DNA from: Streptococcus australis
GTDB taxonomy: Bacteria > Bacillota > Bacilli > Lactobacillales > Streptococcaceae
DNA length: 64,000 nt
Direction: 5' to 3'
NCBI RefSeq assembly: GCF_015553625.1
Contig: NZ_JADNGY010000006.1
Span: forward strand, 2,288-66,287
The notes beneath the pieces were generated by a model. That model was not told the origin of the DNA. It saw only the letters and a program-made list of their open reading frames with translations, and made no database searches. Below are positions 34,741-42,629 of this stretch, piece by piece (the first letter of the stretch is position 1; every line of letters starts with the position of its first letter). The position numbers were made by a program, and so were the translations under genes.

Positions 34741-35027
34741 ACCTTACTCCTAGAATTAATATTTATCAGTATTATATCATGAAATAAGCTCTCTTTTTCA
34801 AGGATTTCTGTGTCATTTTTGCTAGGATCCAAATCAACTAACTGTTTAGAATATCATATTTATGAGTTAGAGACTTTGAAGTGCTTATTAAGGATTCTGC
34901 CATTCTGATAGTGTCTTCCCTCCCACATAGCTGACAAATGCAACCATATAGAAGGATCAAAGGCAAATGCTCCGATTTTTGATAGACTCAGGAGGTAGCG
35001 TTACAAATACAAATTGGAGGAAATGAA

Positions 35028-35168
35028 ATGACAGAATGTAGTCAAAAAGAATTAGCAAAAATTGTAGGTGGTGGGGGTTCTCGCCCAAATGTGATTCCAG
35101 GTCAGTCAGATAAGATTGAGATTGGTCGTCCTGGCTTTGTGAAGCGACCACCGCTCGCTCGTATTTAA
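35028..35168 (+). CDS. Double-glycine-leader peptide with Pro/Arg-rich core (putative bacteriocin)
   Basis: A 46-codon gene with a GGAGG site nine bases before ATG. The leader MTECSQKELAKIVGG has the spacing of double-glycine leaders (hydrophobics at -4, -7 and Leu at -7/-8 relative to GG). The core of about 31 residues has six basic and two acidic residues plus several Pro (SRPN, IPG, GRPG, KRPP), ending PPLARI. It has no cysteines and no hydrophobic helix, unlike class II pore-forming bacteriocins. It is followed by a second such peptide and a CPBP protease. The exporter/peptidase that would process it is not in the window. Confidence 0.7.
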   Translation: MTECSQKELAKIVGGGGSRPNVIPGQSDKIEIGRPGFVKRPPLARI

Positions 35169-35229
35169 GACATGATAGCAATCTTGATCATGGTGTTTTG
35201 AAATCTAGATAGAAAGAATAGGAGAAAAA

Positions 35230-35451
35230 ATGAAAATCTATGCAGAAACAGAATTAACGACAAATGAACTCGAACAAACCGTTGGAGGAATGATCCGTCC
35301 GACCAGAAGTCCTGAACTAACATATGGTGGCGGTGGTTGGGGGACCTCTGGAATTTACCCGGGGTGGGGAAATCAAGGAATGTCTCCTTCGGGTGGCAGC
35401 TTTAGCTGGCTGATGCAAATTGCCCCAATATTTAGTAGAAAAAGAAAGTAA
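35230..35451 (+). CDS. Double-glycine-leader peptide with Gly-rich core (putative bacteriocin)
   Basis: A 73-residue peptide preceded by an AGGAG site. The leader ends ELEQTVGG at residue 19, and the core of 54 residues is rich in Gly, Ser and Trp (YGGGGWGTSG, PGWGNQG) with a basic RKRK end. It lies 61 bp after the Pro/Arg-rich peptide gene and 18 bp before the CPBP gene, so the three probably form one operon. Confidence 0.75.
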   Translation: MKIYAETELTTNELEQTVGGMIRPTRSPELTYGGGGWGTSGIYPGWGNQGMSPSGGSFSWLMQIAPIFSRKRK

Positions 35452-35469
35452 GATAGAAAGGTGAATGCA

Positions 35470-36144
35470 ATGAGAAAGACAGACAGACCGTTTCAACTCG
35501 CGACACTAGGGATTCTCTGCATCAATTTTGCGCTTTTTAACGTGGGGCTTCCAACGGATTTAGTGGGCCATCTATCGGATGCTTCTTATTATAGTTTGCT
35601 CCTTTTGTTGATCGGATTGATTGGGGGGTTAGCCGTTACACTCTTGGTAAAGAGTCGTCGTTGGGAGTTGTACGGGAAATTTACCTTTAAAGCGTCCTAT
35701 TTGGCGGTTTTTGTGCTTGTTTTTCTTGCTCACTTTTTATGGGATATGTTTTCTGCAGAGGCATTTCCACCGACTAAGAATTCCATAGCCCTTGCAGAAG
35801 TATCTAGTGGTTTGTCAGGCTGGGCCTTGGTATTGATACGTTATGTTTATGCCTGCTTGCTGGCTCCTATTGTGGAGGAACTAGTCTTTCGTGATTTGGT
35901 CATGACGGCGTTGGCATCTTATCAGAAGTATAAGCTGGATATACTGGTGTCTGCTTCCTTGTTCAGCCTCTCGCATGTCTGGCAGCATGGTTGGGATTTG
36001 CCAAGCTTTATCGTCTACTTGGTACCAGGCTTGCTATTTTGTGCGGTCCTGCGCTATACCAAATCGATCTACTGGACCATCCTTCAGCATGCCTCTTGGA
36101 ATAGCTTCCTTACCCTCGTATCCCTCATGGTCAGTGGGATTTAA
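35470..36144 (+). CDS. CPBP family intramembrane metalloprotease (putative immunity/processing)
   Basis: A 224-residue multi-pass protein of the CPBP (Abi, CAAX-protease) family. The EExxxR-type motif EELVFRD is at about residue 140, and conserved His residues lie in LSHVWQHG and LQHASWNS. In streptococcal bacteriocin loci such proteins commonly give self-immunity. ATG 35470 fits the AAAGG site; GTG 35461 is the alternative. It is the last gene of the peptide operon. Confidence 0.85.
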   Translation: MRKTDRPFQLATLGILCINFALFNVGLPTDLVGHLSDASYYSLLLLLIGLIGGLAVTLLVKSRRWELYGKFTFKASYLAVFVLVFLAHFLWDMFSAEAFPPTKNSIALAEVSSGLSGWALVLIRYVYACLLAPIVEELVFRDLVMTALASYQKYKLDILVSASLFSLSHVWQHGWDLPSFIVYLVPGLLFCAVLRYTKSIYWTILQHASWNSFLTLVSLMVSGI

Positions 36145-36185
36145 GCAAGGGGAGCTAGTGTCAGAGAGCTTTATCCATCATCAAA

Positions 36186-36208
36186 GAAGCAGTCTCTACT
36201 GCTTTTTT
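36186..36208 (+). terminator. Terminator of the peptide operon
   Basis: AAGCAG-TCTCTA-CTGCTT followed by T residues. Confidence 0.75.
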
Positions 36209-36265
36209 GTATGGAGGCAAAATCATTATTTTTTCTTAACTTTTGAAATATTATACAGTTAAGCG

Positions 36266-36293
36266 TTTACATTTTTCCGTAAAGTGCTATAAT
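36266..36293 (+). promoter_or_regulatory. Promoter of the oligopeptide-binding lipoprotein gene
   Basis: TTTACA, 16-bp spacer, TATAAT with an upstream TG (TGCTATAAT). Confidence 0.7.
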
Positions 36294-36332
36294 TTAATAT
36301 GAAGAATAACATTTTATACAGAGGTGATCCAT

Positions 36333-38315
36333 ATGAAAAAAGGGAAGCTACTCTTAGCCACCGGCGCTCTGCTTTTGTCTGTAAGCGCACTGGTAGCCTG
36401 CTCACAAGGAGGGAAATCTTCAAGTTCGGACAACCAGGTCTTTAGTTATGTCTATACGCAAGACCCGGATACTTTGGATTATTCACTCTCTAACAAGAAG
36501 TCAACCTCAGAATTTACAGGAAATGCTGTGGATGGCTTATTAGAAGTTGACAAATACGGCAACTTAATCCCATCTCTCGCTAAGGATTGGACTGTTTCAA
36601 AAGATGGTCTGACTTATACCTACAAACTTCGTAAAGGGGTTAAATGGGTAACCGCTGAGGGGGAAGAATTCGGAGAAGTCAAGGCTCAAGACTTTGTGAC
36701 AGGGCTTCAGCATGCGGCGGATAAGAAGTCTTCGGCCCTCTATCTCGTCCAACAATCCGTTAAAGGATTGGATGATTATGTCTCAGGGAAAACCAAAGAC
36801 TTCTCAACGGTTGGTATCAAAGCCATTGATGACTATACGGTTCAATACACCTTGAACCAACCAGAAAGTTTCTGGAATTCAAAAACGACCATGGGTATTT
36901 TGATGCCAGTCAATAAAGAATTCTTAGATTCTAAGGGAGATGACTACGGTCAAGGTACTAACCCTTCCAGTATCCTCTATTGTGGTCCTTATTTGATCAA
37001 AGCCATCACATCTAAATCTGTTGTGACGCTTGAAAAGAACCCAACCTATTGGGATGCGGATAATGTTAAAATTTCTAAGGTGAAGCTGACCTATTATGAT
37101 GGACAAGATTCAGAATCTTTGATCCGTGGATTTGATAACGGAGACTATACCTTTGCCCGTGTCTTCCCAAATGGCTCTAACTATAAGAGTGTAGAGAAGA
37201 AACACAAAGATGACATTGTCTTCAGTGACCAAGGATCCTCTACTTATAACTTGTCTTTCAACATTGACCGTCAAGCTTATGAGATTACGACTAAAACTAC
37301 AGATGCTCAAAAGAGCTCAACCAAGAAAGCAATCTTGAATAAAGACTTCCGTCAAGCCATTATGTTTGCCTTCAACCGCAAGGCCTATGTAGCGCAAGCC
37401 AATGGGGAAGCATCTGCAGACAAGGTCATCCGCAACACCTTCACTCCTCCAAACTTTGTTCAAATTGATGGCAAAGATTTCGGTGAGTCTGTAGAGAAAA
37501 ACTTAGAAGAATATGGTGATGAATGGAAAGGTGTTTCTGTCGAAGATGGAAAAGATACCCTTTACAATCCAACCAAGGCCAAGGAAGAGTTTGCCAAGGC
37601 CAAAGAAGCTCTTCAAGGCCAAGGGGTAGAGTTCCCGATTCATTTGGACCTCCCTGTTTCATCCACCTATACAGAAGGAGTCAAGCAAGCTCAATCCTTT
37701 AAACAGTCGATCGAATCTACCCTAGGAGCAGAAAATGTCGTCATCGACTTGAATATGGTATCTGAGGACGATCTTAATCGAGTGACCTACTTTGCTGAAA
37801 ATGCTTCTCAACAAGACTGGGATTTGAACAACAACTTGGGTTGGGGTCCAGACTATACCGATCCATCTTCTTACCTAGATATCACAAACTCTAAGAATGG
37901 TGAAAATGCAAATTCTTACTTCGGATTTGATGCTGGTACTAATAACGCAGCTGCTAAAGAAGCTGGTTTTGATGAATACGATCAATTGATTGAAGATGCA
38001 CATAATGAAACAAAAGATGTCAATGACCGCTATGAAAAATATGCTAAGGCTCAGGCTTGGTTGACTGATAGTGCCCTCTTAATCCCGATTCATTCAGATG
38101 GTGCCTCTCCAGGTGTTCGTAAGACAGTTCCATACACAGCTGCCTTTGCTTGGACAGGACACAAGGGTCAAACCTTCAACTACAAGTACTTGGAATTGCA
38201 AGACAAAGTTTTGACAACCAAGGAGTACGATGAAGCGCGTGAACAATGGAAGAAAGAAAAAGAAGAATCCAATAAGAAAGCTCAAAAAGAACTAGAAAGT
38301 CACGTAGAAGACTAG
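36333..38315 (+). CDS. Oligopeptide ABC transporter substrate-binding lipoprotein (AmiA/AliA/AliB/HppA type)
   Basis: A 660-residue SBP_bac_5 family lipoprotein. The signal peptide ends in lipobox LVAC (Cys about 23). YTQDPDTLDY and the internal LYCGPY and DFRQAIMFAFNR blocks are typical of Ami-type peptide binders. The start ATG 36333 has a GAGGTG site; GTG 36324 overlaps it. No permease or ATPase genes are adjacent, so it probably feeds the AmiCDEF system encoded elsewhere. The bacteriocin locus and peptide regulators nearby may make it relevant to pheromone uptake. Confidence 0.9.
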   Translation: MKKGKLLLATGALLLSVSALVACSQGGKSSSSDNQVFSYVYTQDPDTLDYSLSNKKSTSEFTGNAVDGLLEVDKYGNLIPSLAKDWTVSKDGLTYTYKLRKGVKWVTAEGEEFGEVKAQDFVTGLQHAADKKSSALYLVQQSVKGLDDYVSGKTKDFSTVGIKAIDDYTVQYTLNQPESFWNSKTTMGILMPVNKEFLDSKGDDYGQGTNPSSILYCGPYLIKAITSKSVVTLEKNPTYWDADNVKISKVKLTYYDGQDSESLIRGFDNGDYTFARVFPNGSNYKSVEKKHKDDIVFSDQGSSTYNLSFNIDRQAYEITTKTTDAQKSSTKKAILNKDFRQAIMFAFNRKAYVAQANGEASADKVIRNTFTPPNFVQIDGKDFGESVEKNLEEYGDEWKGVSVEDGKDTLYNPTKAKEEFAKAKEALQGQGVEFPIHLDLPVSSTYTEGVKQAQSFKQSIESTLGAENVVIDLNMVSEDDLNRVTYFAENASQQDWDLNNNLGWGPDYTDPSSYLDITNSKNGENANSYFGFDAGTNNAAAKEAGFDEYDQLIEDAHNETKDVNDRYEKYAKAQAWLTDSALLIPIHSDGASPGVRKTVPYTAAFAWTGHKGQTFNYKYLELQDKVLTTKEYDEAREQWKKEKEESNKKAQKELESHVED

Positions 38316-38348
38316 GAGTTTAAGAGCGATTGTATATTGAACAGGGAA

Positions 38349-38447
38349 GAGAGTGGGACAGAAATCGGTAATTCGTTAGAATTTGATTTCGTCGTCCCAC
38401 CTCCGCAGACAATTGAGAGGCTAGGACTTTGTCCCAGCCTCTTTTTG
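38349..38447 (+). repeat. Two-hairpin dispersed repeat, copy 1 (short form)
   Basis: The first hairpin pairs GTGGGAC with GTCCCAC and GAAATCG with CGATTTC-like bases. The second pairs GAGGCTAGGAC with GTCCCAGCCTC and is followed by a T-run. It is a minimal copy without the middle segment seen in the copies at 45219, 49550 and 56339. It lies after the lipoprotein gene and doubles as its terminator. Confidence 0.8.
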
Positions 38448-38516
38448 GTGGATAGAACCTTTAAAAATCCCCTAAAAATGGTATAATAGGAGCATCACGA
38501 AAATTGGAGAGACAGC

Positions 38517-41018
38517 ATGAGTTTTTACAATCATAAAGAAATCGAGCCTAAGTGGCAGAAACACTGGGCTGACCATCACACCTTTAAGACAGGAACAGAC
38601 GCTTCAAAACCTAAGTTTTATGCGCTTGACATGTTCCCTTACCCATCTGGAGCGGGTCTTCACGTAGGACACCCAGAAGGCTACACAGCGACAGATATCC
38701 TTAGCCGTTTCAAACGTGCGCAAGGCTACAATGTCCTTCACCCAATGGGCTGGGATGCTTTTGGTTTGCCTGCAGAGCAATACGCTATGGATACAGGGAA
38801 TGACCCAGCGGAATTCACAGCAGAAAACATTGCTAACTTCAAACGCCAAATCAATGCGCTTGGATTCTCTTACGACTGGGACCGTGAAGTCAATACGACA
38901 GATCCGAACTACTACAAGTGGACGCAATGGATTTTCACGAAGCTTTACGAAAAAGGCTTTGCTTATGAAGCAGAAGTGCCAGTAAACTGGGTTGAGGAAC
39001 TAGGAACAGCTATCGCCAACGAAGAAGTCCTCCCTGACGGAACCTCTGAGCGTGGTGGCTATCCAGTTGTCCGCAAACCAATGCGCCAATGGATGCTCAA
39101 AATCACTGCCTATGCGGAACGCTTGCTCAATGACTTGGATGACCTGGATTGGCCAGAGTCTATCAAGGACATGCAACGCAACTGGATTGGGAAATCAACT
39201 GGTGCCAATGTCACTTTCAAGGTGAAAGGAACAGACAAGGAATTCACCGTCTTTACGACTCGTCCAGATACCCTTTTCGGTGCGACTTTCACTGTCTTAG
39301 CTCCTGAGCATGAGTTAGTAGATGCCATCACAAGTCCAGAACAAGCAGAGGCTGTAGCTGACTACAAACACCAAGCAAGCCTCAAGTCAGACTTGGCTCG
39401 TACAGACCTTGCCAAGGAAAAAACAGGGGTTTGGACTGGTGCTTATGCCATAAACCCTGTCAATGGCAAGGAAATTCCAATCTGGATTGCCGACTACGTT
39501 CTGTCTAGCTATGGAACTGGTGCTGTTATGGCTGTACCTGCTCATGACCAACGTGACTGGGAATTTGCTAAACAATTCGGCCTTCCAATCGTAGAAGTCT
39601 TGGAAGGTGGAAACGTAGCAGAAGCTGCTTACACAGAGGATGGCCTTCACGTCAACTCTGACTTCTTGAACGGACTCAACAAAGAAGAAGCGATTGCCAA
39701 GATTGTGGCTTGGTTGGAAGAAAAAGGCTTTGGTCAAGAGAAGGTGACTTACCGTCTCCGCGACTGGCTCTTTAGCCGTCAACGTTATTGGGGTGAACCA
39801 ATCCCAATCATTCATTGGGAAGATGGAACTTCAACAGCTGTTCCAGAAAGTGAACTCCCACTTGTCTTGCCAGTAACCAAGGACATCCGCCCTTCAGGTA
39901 CTGGTGAAAGCCCATTGGCTAACTTGACAGACTGGCTTGAAGTGACTCGTGAGGATGGTGTCAAAGGTCGTCGTGAGACCAATACGATGCCACAATGGGC
40001 AGGTTCAAGCTGGTACTACCTCCGCTATATCGATCCACACAACACTGAGAAATTGGCTGACGAGGATCTCCTCAAACAATGGTTGCCAGTCGATATCTAC
40101 GTGGGTGGGGCAGAACACGCCGTGCTCCACTTGCTTTACGCTCGTTTCTGGCATAAATTCCTCTATGATATCGGTGTTGTTCCAACCAAAGAGCCATTCC
40201 AAAAACTCTTTAACCAAGGAATGATTTTGGGAACAAGCTACCGTGACCACCGTGGCGCTCTTGTGGCAACTGACAAGGTTGAAAAACGTGACGGTTCCTT
40301 CTTCCATGTGGAAACAGGGGAAGAGTTGGAGCAAGCACCAGCTAAGATGTCTAAATCCCTCAAGAACGTTGTCAATCCAGACGATGTGGTGGAACAATAC
40401 GGTGCGGATACCCTTCGTGTCTATGAAATGTTCATGGGACCACTTGATGCTTCCATCGCTTGGTCTGAAGAAGGATTGGAAGGAAGCCGTAAATTCCTCG
40501 ATCGTGTGTACCGTTTGATCACAACCAAGGAAATCGTTGCGGAAAACAATGGCGCTCTAGACAAGGTTTATAACGAAACCGTTAAAGCTGTCACAGAGCA
40601 AATTGAGTCGATGAAATTCAACACAGCCATTGCCCAACTCATGGTCTTTGTCAATGCAGCTAACAAGGAAGATAAACTTTATGTAGACTACGCTAAAGGC
40701 TTTATCCAATTGATCGCTCCATTTGCGCCTCACTTGGCAGAAGAACTCTGGCAAACAGTCGCAGCAACAGGTGAGTCTATCTCTTATGTGGCTTGGCCAA
40801 CATGGGACGAAAGTAAATTGGTTGAAGACGAAATCGAAATCGTCGTTCAAATCAAAGGTAAAGTCCGTGCTAAACTCATGGTTGCGAAGGACCTGTCACG
40901 CGAAGAATTGCAAGAAGTCGCTTTGGCTGACGAAAAAGTCAAAGCAGAGATCGATGGCAAGGAAATCGTGAAGGTGATTGCGGTACCTAACAAGCTTGTC
41001 AACATTGTTGTGAAATAA
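38517..41018 (+). CDS. leuS: Leucyl-tRNA synthetase
   Basis: An 833-residue class I synthetase. The HIGH equivalent is [10 protein letters not shown] (about residue 48), followed by the CP1 editing domain ([18 protein letters not shown]), the [10 protein letters not shown] motif (about 610) and a C-terminal anticodon-binding domain. Length is normal. No T-box leader is visible in the 70 bp between the repeat and the start. Confidence 0.97.
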   Translation: MSFYNHKEIEPKWQKHWADHHTFKTGTDASKPKFYALDMFPYPSGAGLHVGHPEGYTATDILSRFKRAQGYNVLHPMGWDAFGLPAEQYAMDTGNDPAEFTAENIANFKRQINALGFSYDWDREVNTTDPNYYKWTQWIFTKLYEKGFAYEAEVPVNWVEELGTAIANEEVLPDGTSERGGYPVVRKPMRQWMLKITAYAERLLNDLDDLDWPESIKDMQRNWIGKSTGANVTFKVKGTDKEFTVFTTRPDTLFGATFTVLAPEHELVDAITSPEQAEAVADYKHQASLKSDLARTDLAKEKTGVWTGAYAINPVNGKEIPIWIADYVLSSYGTGAVMAVPAHDQRDWEFAKQFGLPIVEVLEGGNVAEAAYTEDGLHVNSDFLNGLNKEEAIAKIVAWLEEKGFGQEKVTYRLRDWLFSRQRYWGEPIPIIHWEDGTSTAVPESELPLVLPVTKDIRPSGTGESPLANLTDWLEVTREDGVKGRRETNTMPQWAGSSWYYLRYIDPHNTEKLADEDLLKQWLPVDIYVGGAEHAVLHLLYARFWHKFLYDIGVVPTKEPFQKLFNQGMILGTSYRDHRGALVATDKVEKRDGSFFHVETGEELEQAPAKMSKSLKNVVNPDDVVEQYGADTLRVYEMFMGPLDASIAWSEEGLEGSRKFLDRVYRLITTKEIVAENNGALDKVYNETVKAVTEQIESMKFNTAIAQLMVFVNAANKEDKLYVDYAKGFIQLIAPFAPHLAEELWQTVAATGESISYVAWPTWDESKLVEDEIEIVVQIKGKVRAKLMVAKDLSREELQEVALADEKVKAEIDGKEIVKVIAVPNKLVNIVVK

Positions 41019-41024
41019 CCAATA

Positions 41025-41056
41025 AAAAACAGTTGAAAATTATTTCAACTGTTTTT
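41025..41056. terminator. Bidirectional terminator between leuS and the bacteriocin operon
   Basis: AAAAACAGTTGAAA and TTTCAACTGTTTTT form a long stem with A/T tracts on both strands. Confidence 0.85.
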
Positions 41057-41061
41057 CTATC

Positions 41062-41220
41062 TTAATGACGTCGGGCTAAGTCAGCTCCGAATTTATATCC
41101 TGCATTAAAGACGGATACAAAAAAGTTTGCAACTCCTGAAATCGCAACGATTTCAGCTAGACCAACACCGCCCTTGGTGTTTTCTAATTCTTCAGTTGTT
41201 AAAAGTTGTAAATTGTTCAT
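41062..41220 (-). CDS. Double-glycine-leader bacteriocin-like peptide B
   Basis: A 52-residue peptide. The leader TTEELENTKGG is a classic double-glycine leader ending at residue 18, and the 34-residue core is hydrophobic and amphipathic (VGLAEIVAISGVANFFVSV) with a basic LARRH end. I set the start at ATG 41220, after an AAAGGAG site; longer frames upstream are not credible. It is the last gene of a three-gene operon with peptide A and a membrane protein. Two peptides together suggest a class IIb two-component bacteriocin. Confidence 0.75.
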   Translation of the reverse strand: MNNLQLLTTEELENTKGGVGLAEIVAISGVANFFVSVFNAGYKFGADLARRH

Positions 41221-41425
41221 TGCTTTTCTCCTTTCTGATTCCCCGATATGCAATGATGAGGATCCAAATAACAAGAATCCCAGAAAGTAAATCACTCACT
41301 CCATAAGTTTCAAATGGGAGTGTGAGATAGTGAAGGTCGTGTAAGATTTGTAGAACTGCTAAAAAGATTCTAGAAAAAAGTAAAGTAGATATCGTGATGA
41401 TATGGAATATGCGTCTTTTTTTCAT
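41192..41425 (-). CDS. Small membrane protein, probable bacteriocin immunity
   Basis: A 77-residue protein with two membrane segments (about residues 9-28 and 45-62) and a charged C-terminus. It lies between the two bacteriocin peptide genes in the same direction and overlaps the start of peptide B by 29 bases. Position and size suggest an immunity protein. No family is recognised. Confidence 0.6.
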   Translation of the reverse strand: MKKRRIFHIITISTLLFSRIFLAVLQILHDLHYLTLPFETYGVSDLLSGILVIWILIIAYRGIRKEKSNEQFTTFNN

Positions 41426-41434
41426 CGTTCTTAC

Positions 41435-41623
41435 CTATGGACGGTTAGCTAGATATCCTAGTCCTGCTCCTGCAGCAAAAACGAGTCCAATACTACTGAC
41501 AGCAGTTGCAGCAATTTTCCATGTAGCTACCCCTGCAATGACAGCTGGTATAAATCCACCTTGAATAGAGGATAGTTCGTGATCTGATAGTATGTCATCA
41601 GAATGAATAGAAATTGTGTTCAT
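41435..41623 (-). CDS. Double-glycine-leader bacteriocin-like peptide A
   Basis: A 62-residue peptide. The leader DHELSSIQGG ends at residue 23 and the 39-residue core FIPAVIAGVATWKIAATAVS... is hydrophobic, Ala/Gly-rich and has GxxxG-like spacing (AAGAGLGYLA), typical of two-peptide bacteriocins. An AAAGGAG site precedes ATG. It is the first gene of the operon, 45 bp downstream of a SigX box. Confidence 0.8.
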   Translation of the reverse strand: MNTISIHSDDILSDHELSSIQGGFIPAVIAGVATWKIAATAVSSIGLVFAAGAGLGYLANRP

Positions 41624-41667
41624 CTATCTTCTCCTTTCTTTGAAGAAAATTGTTTCTTCACCTGTAT

Positions 41668-41675
41668 TATTCGTA
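41668..41675 (-). promoter_or_regulatory. SigX (ComX) combox
   Basis: On the minus strand TACGAATA, preceded by a T-run (TTTTTACGAATA), is the canonical competence cin-box recognised by the alternative sigma factor SigX in streptococci. It is correctly oriented, 45 bp before the first gene of the bacteriocin operon. I found no other exact copy in the window. Confidence 0.75.
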
Positions 41676-41790
41676 AAAATTCCAGAAAATCTCTCCTTAT
41701 TTTCAAAATCATGAAAAAAGTTGAAAGTCACCTTCGGAGTGTGATAAAATAAGAAACTATATTAGCTATGAAGAGATTGGAGAATGAGCG

Positions 41791-42483
41791 ATGAAGAAAC
41801 CAGTGATTGGGATTACGGGTAACCAACGCCCTTTTCGTGAAGAGGAAGGAATGTACCTCAGTTACACACCGACAGGCTTTGTCCAAGGGGTTCAAGAAGC
41901 GGGGGGCATCCCCCTCATCCTTCCGATTGGAGACCCAGCAACGGCTGAGCACTATATTTCCTTGATTGACAAGCTGATCATCACAGGTGGTCAGCATGTT
42001 TCTCCTCAGTTTTATGGGGCAGAAAAGGAAATTGTCAGTGACGATTACTTGCTTGAGCGCGACCTTTTTGAATTGGCCTTGATTAAGGAAGCAGTAGCTG
42101 CTAAGAAGCCTATCTTTACAGTTTGCCGAGGCATGCAGCTCTATAATGTAGCTATGGGCGGGACGCTTTACCAAGATATCGATCATCACTGGCAGGAAAA
42201 TCCTTCCAGCGAAGCTAGTCATTCAATCGAAACCGTCGAGGGGACCGTTTTGCGAGACTTGTTCGGGGAAGTTGGTCAGATTAATTCCTACCACCATCAA
42301 GCGATCAAGGATTTAGCCCCTCATCTAGAAGTGATTGCTGTTAGCTCTGAAGATCAGATCATCGAAGCGGTGCAATCATCCCACGGGACAGCTTTTCTCG
42401 GGGTTCAGTGGCATCCAGAACTGCGTTATCAGATAAGTGAAGGAGACAAGGCTCTCTTTGATTATGTCGTTAATCAACTATAA
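41791..42483 (+). CDS. Gamma-glutamyl-gamma-aminobutyrate hydrolase family (peptidase C26)
   Basis: A 230-residue class I glutamine amidotransferase-like protein of family C26. The nucleophile Cys is in FTVCRGMQL (about residue 111) and the His-x-Glu pair in GVQWHPE (about 211). Related enzymes hydrolyse gamma-glutamyl bonds; the substrate here is unknown. It is a single gene with its own terminator, divergent from the bacteriocin operon. Confidence 0.9.
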   Translation: MKKPVIGITGNQRPFREEEGMYLSYTPTGFVQGVQEAGGIPLILPIGDPATAEHYISLIDKLIITGGQHVSPQFYGAEKEIVSDDYLLERDLFELALIKEAVAAKKPIFTVCRGMQLYNVAMGGTLYQDIDHHWQENPSSEASHSIETVEGTVLRDLFGEVGQINSYHHQAIKDLAPHLEVIAVSSEDQIIEAVQSSHGTAFLGVQWHPELRYQISEGDKALFDYVVNQL

Positions 42484-42490
42484 TGGAAAC

Positions 42491-42537
42491 AAAACACGTT
42501 AGAAATCGGGTCTTCTGATAGCTAGCGTGTTTTTTCT
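42491..42537 (+). terminator. Terminator of the C26 gene
   Basis: AAACACGTTAG and CTAGCGTGTTT form a stem with a 20-base loop, followed by T residues. Confidence 0.7.
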
Positions 42538-42629
42538 ATAATCTGCGTAAAAATGACTGAAAATAGTCTCTAGGAAGAGGGCTGAAAGGGAGTATAATAG
42601 AGAGGAAGACAATGAGAGAGGATAAACAC

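Noticed and set aside
38448-38516. T-box leader in front of leuS
   Set aside because: The space after the repeat is only about 70 bp and has no specifier stem or T-box sequence.
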